Part shown: positions 5,736 through 11,433 of the stretch, in pieces | Position numbering within the stretch: the stretch's first letter is position 1 | Layout: the number at the start of each line of letters is the position of its first letter | DNA from: Acidobacteriota bacterium | GTDB taxonomy: Bacteria > Acidobacteriota > Terriglobia > UBA7540 | Direction: 5' to 3' | Length of the DNA: 11,433 nt | NCBI GenBank assembly: GCA_021786455.1 | Contig: JAJYNF010000170.1 | Location: forward strand, 1 to 11,433 | The notes under the pieces: model-generated | Databases searched by the model: none | Told to the model about the DNA's origin: nothing | What the model saw: only the letters and a program-made list of their open reading frames with translations | Made by a program: the position numbers and the translations under genes

Positions 5736-7193
5736 CTACCCTCCGAGCAGGCGCGGGAAAACCGTAGCCAGGCCGTACCACAAGCCGGCGGCGACGAGCA
5801 GCACCGTAACGGTGATGCCGGCGAAATTGGCCAGCGGGCCGTTGGCGTAATCTCCCATCACTTCCCGGTCGTTCACGAGCAGCAGCAGGAAAGCCAGCGC
5901 CGGCGGCATGGCCAGCACGGCGATCACGTTGACCGTCAGAATGATGAATTCGAGCGGGGCGTGAGGAATCAGCACCAAGCCGGCGGCAAGGCAAGCCGAG
6001 CCGAGCAGAATTGAATAAAACGGCCACGCCTCGCGCAACGGCCGGTTGAGGCTATGGCCGGTGTGCAAGACCTCGCCAAAGGCGTAAGCGGAGGAAGTTG
6101 AAATGGCGACGGCGGCAACAATGCCGGCTTCAAAAATGCCCAGCGCGAACAGCGCCGCGCCCACATGGCCAATCCGCGGTTCCAAAGCCTGGGCGAACTG
6201 CGCGGCCTGAAAATCCTTCGCGCCAATGCCGTGCCGGAACAGCGGGACGGTGGCCAGGATGGCGGCGATGCCAAACACCGCGGCGAGCACGGTTCCAACC
6301 AACGTGTCGAATCGGCCGGCGTTGATGTCGCGCGGCTGCATGCCCTTATCCACCACAGCGCTTTGCTGGAAAAAGAGCATCCACGGGGTGACGGTAGCGC
6401 CGATGTCCGCTAAAATCAGCAAAAGGATGTCCGAGCGACGGCCGTGCGGCAGCGGTGTCCAGTGAATGAGCGCGTGCCCGACTTCGCGCCAGGCCGGATG
6501 CGCCAGCAGCGCCGCGGGCACAAAAAGGCAGTTGAAGAGCGCCAGCCCCAGCGTGATGCGCTCCCACGTCCAGTAGCGGCCGGTCATAATGGCCGCGGCC
6601 ACGCCCAGCAGGGCGCTGCCCACGGCGATGACGGGAGATATTCCAAAAAAACTCAGCCCGGCGCGCACGCCGATAAATTCCGTCACCAAAGTCAGGAAGT
6701 TCCCGAGCACCAAATCGGCCATGCTGAAAAAACCCCAGAACCGGCCGAAACGATCGAAAATCAGCTCCGCGTGGCCGCGATGCGTGATGGCGCCCAGGCG
6801 GACCGTCATTTCTTGCACGACGAATCCCATCAGGAAAGTCAGCACGACGAAGGGAATGAAAAATCCAACCCCAAAGCGCGAGCCCGTCGCGGAGTAGGAA
6901 AGCATGCTGGGCGCGTCGTTCTCGCCCAGAAAGACCAGAATGCCCGGGCCGACCAGAAGCCAAAGGAGACGCAGCCCGCTGAACGGTCGGTGAGTTCTTT
7001 CATCGCGACGCGCCCGAGCCACTTCCCAGCGGTCGCGCGCCCGGTCGAGATCCTCGTGGGTTAAGAGCCCGGCGATTTCCCCGCGACCGTCCGCCAGGCT
7101 GGCAGGTTCAACGGTAGGGCGCGCGGGCTCGAAGGTTGTCTTGCCGGATTCATCTGGCGGTTGTTTCATCGGTCGGTTCATGGAAACTCGCAC
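5736..7193 (-). CDS. Nramp-family divalent metal transporter, atypical metal site
   Basis: A 485-residue integral membrane protein of the Nramp family (LeuT-fold, proton-coupled uptake of Mn2+, Fe2+ or related ions). About 75 charged N-terminal residues are cytoplasmic. Helix 1 begins near LLWLLVGPGILVFLGENDAP (75-95), and some ten further hydrophobic segments follow to residue 477. Where canonical members carry DPGN in helix 1, this one has D93-A94-P95-S96; where they carry MPH in helix 6, it has T269-P270-W271 (GATVTPWMLFFQQS). The first Asp is kept but the Asn and the helix-6 Met are not, which implies a different ion preference. I know related Nramp-like clades with NDAG-type helix 1. The start is GTG at 7193 or ATG at 7181 or 7169; no ribosome site decides. 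The stop codon is 42 bases before the methylase ATG. Confidence 0.88.
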   Translation of the reverse strand: MRVSMNRPMKQPPDESGKTTFEPARPTVEPASLADGRGEIAGLLTHEDLDRARDRWEVARARRDERTHRPFSGLRLLWLLVGPGILVFLGENDAPSMLSYSATGSRFGVGFFIPFVVLTFLMGFVVQEMTVRLGAITHRGHAELIFDRFGRFWGFFSMADLVLGNFLTLVTEFIGVRAGLSFFGISPVIAVGSALLGVAAAIMTGRYWTWERITLGLALFNCLFVPAALLAHPAWREVGHALIHWTPLPHGRRSDILLLILADIGATVTPWMLFFQQSAVVDKGMQPRDINAGRFDTLVGTVLAAVFGIAAILATVPLFRHGIGAKDFQAAQFAQALEPRIGHVGAALFALGIFEAGIVAAVAISTSSAYAFGEVLHTGHSLNRPLREAWPFYSILLGSACLAAGLVLIPHAPLEFIILTVNVIAVLAMPPALAFLLLLVNDREVMGDYANGPLANFAGITVTVLLVAAGLWYGLATVFPRLLGG

Positions 7194-7302
7194 GCTGGCG
7201 GACGTGGCGCTTTCCCAGATTCTAGTTTCGGGCGGCCAGCGGCTCTCACTCGCGCCGGTTACATTTCCTACCCATAAGCCTTTCAGAACGAATGAACTTT
7301 AC

Positions 7303-7332
7303 TTGCGCTTCCTGTCAGGAGTAAACTATAGT
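7303..7332 (+). promoter_or_regulatory. Distal + strand promoter candidate with palindromic -10
   Basis: TTGCGC (7303-7308) and TATAGT (7327-7332) are 18 bases apart. The -10 lies inside a perfect 10-base palindrome AACTATAGTT (7324-7333), which is itself flanked by TCAGG (7315-7319) and CCTGA (7336-7340). Because of the symmetry TATAGT is also read on the - strand toward the Nramp gene. The site is in the divergent gap between the Nramp and queA genes and would be a natural place for a metal-responsive repressor, which is inference. Confidence 0.4.
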
Positions 7333-7448
7333 TAACCTGATTTCGCGGGGTGTTGTCAACGGCGCAAATCGAAGGGCGAAAGGATGGGTCTCGGGCAGGC
7401 CGCCCAGCCATGCTACCGTTGGGGCCATGAAGCGCCTTGGGGCCGGGG

Positions 7449-7478
7449 TTGATGAGCCTTCGGGCCTGAGGCTACAAT
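7449..7478 (+). promoter_or_regulatory. Proximal queA promoter, predicted leaderless
   Basis: TTGATG (7449-7454) and TACAAT (7473-7478) are separated by 18 bases. The -10 box ends nine bases before the ATG at 7488, so transcription should start within about three bases of the start codon. No Shine-Dalgarno sequence is present between them, which fits a leaderless mRNA. Confidence 0.5.
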
Positions 7479-7487
7479 CGAGTCGGC

Positions 7488-8573
7488 ATGCGTCAGGAAG
7501 ATTTCAATTACTCGCTTGCTGAAGACCTCATCGCGCAGCATCCCTTGGCCGAGCGAGAGCGAGCGCGGATGATGCTGCTGGAGCGAGTCGGCGGGGCCAT
7601 TGAGGAGCGCATTTTCGCGGATTTGCCGGCGATTCTGCGCGCCGGAGACTTGGTGGTTCTCAACAACACGAAGGTTTTTCCGGCTCGGTTGCTGGGGCAC
7701 CGGCAAGGCGCGCGCGCCCAGAGAATCAGTCCGCGCAATCCGGCGGCGCGCAAATTTCTCACGGCGGAAATCGAACTGCTGCTGACCCGCGACCAAGGCG
7801 GCGAAGTGTGGCGGGGCTTGGTTCATCCCGGCCGAAAGATTGCGGTGGGTGAAAGGCTGGTGTTCGGAGACGGGGAGTTGGAAGCGGAAGTGATGGCGAG
7901 AGGAGCCTACGGCGAAAGGCTAGTCCGACTGAAGGCTCAGCGCGGGTCGGTCGAGGAAGCCGTCGAACGGGTGGGCCACGTTCCCCTGCCGCCTTACATC
8001 CGGCGGGAGGATGAAGCACGCGACCGAGCAACTTACCAAACCGTGTACGCCAAAAGGCGAGGGGCGGTGGCCGCGCCGACGGCCGGGCTTCATTTTACGG
8101 AGCGAGTCCTGGAGCGGCTCCGCGAGCGAGGGATCATAACGGCGGAAATCACGTTGCACGTCGGCCCGGGAACCTTTCAGCCGGTGCGCGTGGATCCTAT
8201 CGAAAAGCATGTCATGGAGGCAGAGGAATTTGAAGTGAGCCATGACGCCGAGGAGGCAATCAACCGCGCTCTCGAGGAAAAGCGGCGGGTGATTGCGGTG
8301 GGCACGACGGTGGTTCGCGCCCTCGAGCACGTTGCCGGGCACTGCGGCGGCTGTATCGAAGCCGGCCGCGGCGAGACGCGCCTTTTCATCTACCCAGGGT
8401 TCCGATTTCGCGTCGTCAGCGGCCTCATCACCAACTTCCATCTCCCCAAGTCAACCCTGCTGATGCTGGTGAGCGCCTTCGCGGGGCGGGAGTTTATTCT
8501 GCGGGCTTACGCCCGTGCCGTTCAACAAAAGTACCGTTTTTACAGCTACGGCGACTGCATGTTGATTCTTTAG
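7488..8573 (+). CDS. queA: QueA, tRNA preQ1 AdoMet ribosyltransferase-isomerase
   Basis: A 361-residue, full-length QueA. It transfers and isomerises the ribosyl part of S-adenosylmethionine onto preQ1 at position 34 of tRNAs with GUN anticodons, giving epoxyqueuosine, the penultimate step to queuosine. Family motifs are seen in order: LNNTKVFPARL (58-68), GHVPLPPYIRR (163-173), YQTVYA (183-188), GAVAAPTAGLHFT (192-204), HVGPGTFQPVR (224-234), GTTVVRALE (272-280), GLITNFHLPKSTLLMLVSAFAG (312-333), and YRFYSYGDCMLIL at the end. Residue S311 replaces the Asp commonly found before GLITNFH, and SYGDCM replaces SFGDAM; both look tolerable. Cytosolic. No other queuosine gene (tgt, queG, yajC) is adjacent, so it is an isolated gene here. 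The close upstream promoter and missing ribosome site suggest leaderless translation. Confidence 0.97.
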   Translation: MRQEDFNYSLAEDLIAQHPLAERERARMMLLERVGGAIEERIFADLPAILRAGDLVVLNNTKVFPARLLGHRQGARAQRISPRNPAARKFLTAEIELLLTRDQGGEVWRGLVHPGRKIAVGERLVFGDGELEAEVMARGAYGERLVRLKAQRGSVEEAVERVGHVPLPPYIRREDEARDRATYQTVYAKRRGAVAAPTAGLHFTERVLERLRERGIITAEITLHVGPGTFQPVRVDPIEKHVMEAEEFEVSHDAEEAINRALEEKRRVIAVGTTVVRALEHVAGHCGGCIEAGRGETRLFIYPGFRFRVVSGLITNFHLPKSTLLMLVSAFAGREFILRAYARAVQQKYRFYSYGDCMLIL

Positions 8574-8888
8574 TGAACGGGCGGCGAGCCGGTGGTGAGA
8601 TTCTTCCCAAAAACAGGTTGCGTTCTGACCCGCCGGTAGCCACTCCTTGGATGAAAAGTGCGCGCCCCGCGGCGAACGATATTGGAGGTCTCGGCGATAT
8701 AAACGGCGCGGTTGCGGCTTTGGGCAAGGAAGTGAAGCCGGCGGAGGCGCGCTTCCTGCTGGGTGGGTAGCCGAGTTGCGCGGAAAGCCCCGCCGGCCAG
8801 GAACCACCACAAAGACGCGCAGGGCAGACGTGGATTTTGTTTGCTTTCTCACGTCACCGACACCACCACGGACCGGCCATGCCGAGAT
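8574..8888. other. Convergent gap between queA and the DUF4139 gene
   Basis: A stretch of 315 bases between two converging genes. A 65-codon frame begins with GTG overlapping the queA stop (TAGTG) and ends at 8770, but it has no domain and the other frames are equally open, so it is not called. GACGTG (8827-8832) and CACGTC (8850-8855) form a six-pair inverted repeat around a T-rich 17-base loop; this is weak as a terminator. No hairpin with a T-run was found on either strand. Confidence 0.4.
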
Positions 8889-10322
8889 TCACCAACCCAC
8901 CGTGGCCCGATAGCGGAGCACGGCCTGGCCGTTCGCCGGAACGGAAACCTGGAACCGGGCTGAAAAAGCAGATGTCTTCTTATACTTGAAGTTGGAATCC
9001 AAAATCGTCCATTGGCCGCCGATCGGCTCGTTCACTTCCACGGTGACGGGCCGGGGCTGGTGATTGCGGAGGGTAATCTCGAACGCGACCTCAGAGCTCC
9101 TCGGACCGAGCGACCGATAGGCGGTTTGCTTTCGCGTGGCGACGATATCAAACGCATTACCGACGTCGAGGTTGACCTTTTCGCCCTTGGGCGTGGGCGG
9201 AATTTCATCCTCGCCGAGGAACTCAGGACGTCCCTGTGAATCGGTTTTATAAACACGGACCGCTCCGGCCGGAATGGGCACGCCGAGGGAGTTGGTTCGG
9301 GTGTCGGTAAAGCGGAGGCGCCATTGGACCGGCTCTCGAAGGGCCGCGCCGGGCGAAAGCGGTGCGCGGTAGAAGTAAGGCTGGCCGTTCAGTTCGAAGA
9401 CCTGAGTAAAGCGAACCGTGTTCGAGTTGAGCAGGCTAATTTCCAGGCTGGCATGATTGGCGAGCGTGGCGCGGCGCTTCAGCGTATAAAGGTGATACTC
9501 GCCAAGCGGCTGTTCGCCGAATTGAGGGACCGCCTTCGCGGCTTCCATCTGAAACACCGGCTCGGGCGCAGTGAGGTGATGGACTTGGCCAGCCACGAGT
9601 TGGAGCAACGCATTGGGGTACGCGGCCCCGCTATCGTTGCTGATCGTCGCCCAGCCATTGAATGCGCCAGTGCTGCCCCGTCGGCGGAGAGTGAAAATGT
9701 AATCGGCTTTCCAGTTTATCCCGGAGGTTAAGTAAGTTGTCTCCACGGTTTGCGGGGAGGCCGAGCGATTTGCGATCAGGCAAAGCAGAGTGGGCTGGCG
9801 ATAAAGCCCCTTGGGCAAACGCGGAAAGATGTAATGATGGCTCCTCATCCCCGTCACAATTGCCGTTCCCACTTGCCATACGGGGCCCTGGTTGTCCGCC
9901 AGTAGCCGGGCTTGGATGCTCACTTGCTGGGTCGAGTGGTTCCGGCGCGCCTGGCGAACAATCGTCACGTCGTGGCCGACATATTTCTTGAGAAGGATTG
10001 CCGGGGTGAGGAGATCGTAGTGATAGCTCTGTTCGAGAATCTGGAGGGCGGACGGATCACTAAGGGAGAGTATGTGAACGGTCGCTGGGTTCATCTGGGC
10101 AGCCAATCCCTCGAGACGCAATTCGGCCGTCCCGACCGGCAGCCGTATTTGCCGAACATCCCGGACCAGGGCGAGGTTGGAGTTATAGACCGTCACCGCC
10201 AAGCTCCGGCGGTCACCTTGCGTGGAAGTGACCGTCGTTTGGCAATGCAACGCGGAGACCTGAAGCGCCAGCGCGAGAACAACGGTTCCCGTTTTCCATG
10301 CGGCTTGACCCGTGTTGGGCAT
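8889..10322 (-). CDS. Secreted DUF4139-domain protein
   Basis: A 477-residue exported protein. The N-terminus has a signal peptide (WKTGTVVLALALQVSALHC, about 9-27). Cleavage is likely near residues 26-28, and C27 might serve as a lipoprotein Cys although the lipobox is imperfect. The next part, VTVYNSNLALVRDVRQIRLP (43-62) followed by LEGLAAQMNPATVHI, is the conserved N-terminal region of DUF4139 proteins, and YLTSGINWKADYIFTL (197-212) begins the DUF4139 domain, which is beta-rich to the C-terminus. The family has no proven activity; members are periplasmic or outer-membrane-associated. ATG at 10322 is well supported by GGAGGG (10334-10329) six bases upstream. It is transcribed towards queA, and no clear terminator separates them. 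The HAD gene lies upstream on the same strand, 247 bases away, so a separate promoter is likely. Confidence 0.85.
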   Translation of the reverse strand: MPNTGQAAWKTGTVVLALALQVSALHCQTTVTSTQGDRRSLAVTVYNSNLALVRDVRQIRLPVGTAELRLEGLAAQMNPATVHILSLSDPSALQILEQSYHYDLLTPAILLKKYVGHDVTIVRQARRNHSTQQVSIQARLLADNQGPVWQVGTAIVTGMRSHHYIFPRLPKGLYRQPTLLCLIANRSASPQTVETTYLTSGINWKADYIFTLRRRGSTGAFNGWATISNDSGAAYPNALLQLVAGQVHHLTAPEPVFQMEAAKAVPQFGEQPLGEYHLYTLKRRATLANHASLEISLLNSNTVRFTQVFELNGQPYFYRAPLSPGAALREPVQWRLRFTDTRTNSLGVPIPAGAVRVYKTDSQGRPEFLGEDEIPPTPKGEKVNLDVGNAFDIVATRKQTAYRSLGPRSSEVAFEITLRNHQPRPVTVEVNEPIGGQWTILDSNFKYKKTSAFSARFQVSVPANGQAVLRYRATVGW

Positions 10323-10328
10323 GTATGG

Positions 10329-10334
10329 CCCTCC
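10329..10334 (-). promoter_or_regulatory. Strong ribosome binding site of the DUF4139 gene
   Basis: On the - strand, GGAGGG inside a GGGGGAGGG run stands six bases before the ATG at 10322. It is the clearest Shine-Dalgarno sequence in the window and fixes this start. Confidence 0.75.
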
Positions 10335-10415
10335 CCCGACAGCGTGGCTTGTGCCCGTGGCCGGAATCTTGGTTCCCAGTGCCGCGCGTCCAAAGCCTCT
10401 TTATCGTGATGCGAA

Positions 10416-10467
10416 GTGGCGCGGGCGTCTCGCCCGTGTCAACGCACGGCCCGGCTGGCCGTGCCAC
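10416..10467. repeat. Second REP-like inverted pair, GTGGC-headed
   Basis: A 52-base element in the gap between the HAD and DUF4139 genes. GTGGC (10416-10420) opens it; hairpin CGCGGGCG-TCT-CGCCCGTG spans 10420-10438 with one G-T pair; five bases later, hairpin GCACGGCC-CGGCT-GGCCGTGC spans 10444-10464 (eight pairs); GCCAC (10463-10467) closes it as the reverse complement of GTGGC. The layout is the same as in the RAYT-linked pairs, with a short head next to each hairpin and the two halves inverted, but the head and stem sequences differ. Similar GC-rich palindromes are common between genes in such genomes. Confidence 0.65.
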
Positions 10468-10569
10468 GAAATAGGACGCGCCACACTGGACATTGTGCAA
10501 GGCAGGAAGGAGGGTTGCAAATGGGAAATTCGAGAAGACCTGCCGCTGGGGTACCCATCGCCAATGAGG

Positions 10570-11256
10570 TTAGCGGAATTCGGCGGCAATATGATCCAGC
10601 TTGACCTCCCGAAAACCCGGAAATATCCAGCTCGCATGACGCAACTCTGATGCCGGGCGCGTATGCGCCAAGGCCAAACAGGGAATGCCGGCTTGGCGCG
10701 CGGCGATGATACCGCCGGGAGCGTCTTCAATGGCGAGGCATTCAGAGCCTCTCAGCTTTCTGGGCCCTAGTTCGGGGAGTTGGCGGAGAGACTCCAGGCA
10801 CTTGATGAAGACTTCCGGATCAGGCTTGGAACGTCCACAATCCTCCGCGGTGACCAAGACCTTGAAAGCCTTCCGCAATTCCAGCAACTCCAAAAGGTGC
10901 AGGATCTCGCTTCTCAGGCTTCCGCTGGCAATGGCAAGAGGATAGCGTTCGGCAGCCTCGCGGACAAACTCGGCCGCGCCGGGGAACGCCGGCAGTCCTT
11001 GCTGAATAATTTCCTGATACGTGCGGGCCTTCCAAGCAAGCAATTCGTCACGACGCGCCGAGTCTAACGCCCGGCCATGCGTCTGATACAGGTGTTCGAC
11101 GATGCGGCGGTCGTCGAGCGCAAGGTAATCCCGGTAGTATTCCTCCGGCGTCACGGTCCAGCCTTCCTGAGCCGCCATTTGTTGAGTCAAATCGAGAATG
11201 ATCGGCTCGGAATTTACCAAAACTCCGTCGAAATCGAAGATGATGGCGCGAAGCAA
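10570..11256 (-). CDS. HAD-superfamily phosphatase (subfamily IA)
   Basis: A 228-residue HAD hydrolase resembling beta-phosphoglucomutase, phosphoglycolate phosphatase and sugar-phosphatase members. Motif I is DFDGVL, with nucleophile D8 and acid/base D10; motif II is S111 in IASGS; motif III is K144 in GRSKPDPEVF; motif IV is E177-D178 in IEDAPGGIIAA. The helical cap lies between about 16 and 85. All catalytic residues are present. The likely substrate is a small phosphorylated metabolite such as a sugar phosphate; the sequence does not settle which, nor whether it is a mutase. The start is TTG at 11256, since no ATG precedes motif I; GGGGAG lies about 11 bases upstream. Cytosolic. It is followed on the same strand, after 247 bases and the REP-like pair, by the DUF4139 gene. 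Confidence 0.9.
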   Translation of the reverse strand: MLRAIIFDFDGVLVNSEPIILDLTQQMAAQEGWTVTPEEYYRDYLALDDRRIVEHLYQTHGRALDSARRDELLAWKARTYQEIIQQGLPAFPGAAEFVREAAERYPLAIASGSLRSEILHLLELLELRKAFKVLVTAEDCGRSKPDPEVFIKCLESLRQLPELGPRKLRGSECLAIEDAPGGIIAARQAGIPCLALAHTRPASELRHASWIFPGFREVKLDHIAAEFR

Positions 11257-11433
11257 ATCGCCGCTTTCTCCCCAATAACGTTCTTGGGAACGGAAGGTTA
11301 ATTGCCCTGGGGCCCCAGGAAAAGAGCGGTATGATACACTTCACCGGTTGGAGGTTCAAGGGAATTCATCAAGGCCGCATCCGAATTGCTTTCCCGCGCA
11401 TCTAAGAAGGCTGGAGCCGGGGGAAAGCCGCGC
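11257..11433. other. Right-edge stretch, no complete gene
   Basis: It contains a perfect 14-base palindrome CCTGGGGCCCCAGG (11306-11319) and a TATGAT box (11330-11335) without a well-placed -35 box. From about 11362 to the edge one + frame reads EFIKAASELLSRASKKAGAG, which looks protein-like and could be the start of a gene running off the window, but no start codon or ribosome site precedes it. It is therefore left uncalled. Confidence 0.35.

Noticed and set aside
6346..7064. Long open frames on both strands inside the Nramp gene
   Set aside because: They are open by GC-rich codon bias only; the Nramp frame has the membrane helices and family motifs.
8573..8770. 65-codon GTG frame overlapping the queA stop
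   Set aside because: There is no domain, no ribosome site and no bias above the other frames in this GC-rich gap.
11330..11433. TATGAT box and short frames at the right edge
   Set aside because: The nearest TTG-type -35 box is 22 bases away, too far, and no start codon precedes the protein-like frame, so neither promoter nor gene can be called.

Overview
This is a GC-rich bacterial chromosomal window. Frequent GTG/TTG starts, a DUF4139 secreted protein, an extended -10 promoter (TGCTAAAAT) and GTAG-headed palindromic repeats with their transposase would all fit an Acidobacteriota-like soil bacterium. That placement is an impression from gene content, not a proof. Housekeeping and metabolic genes occupy both flanks, and a patch of mobile and broken DNA lies in the middle.

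Left part (1-3949, all + strand): a promoter-bearing leader, a small single-pass membrane protein started at TTG (413-682), an aldo/keto reductase with a complete catalytic tetrad (804-1910), a DHH/DHHA1 phosphoesterase (2056-3018), and a PP2C-type Ser/Thr phosphatase 13 bases downstream of it (3032-3949).

Middle part (about 4012-7193, genes on the - strand): a Nramp-like metal transporter (7193-5736) is followed by three damaged or inserted items. These are the N-terminal stub of a beta-class DNA methyltransferase that carries a 42-base repeat in frame; a two-zinc-ribbon protein whose last 14 or so codons come from a repeat; and a complete REP-associated tyrosine transposase (RAYT, 4731-4210). 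The RAYT lies between two nearly identical 88-base elements. Each is two inverted REP hairpins with GTAG outermost, so the whole is a REPtron-like cassette. Next to the left element is a 50-base orphan piece of a second, diverged Nramp gene.

Right part (7194-11433): queA, queuosine tRNA modification, on + with a candidate promoter so close that the mRNA may be leaderless; a secreted DUF4139 protein on -; a second, different REP-like inverted pair headed GTGGC; and a HAD-superfamily phosphatase on - with a TTG start. The last 180 bases hold no supported gene.

The most interesting signal is the RAYT with its paired hairpins. The two hairpins of each pair differ by a compensatory base-pair change, and surrounding genes have been interrupted by repeats of three kinds.
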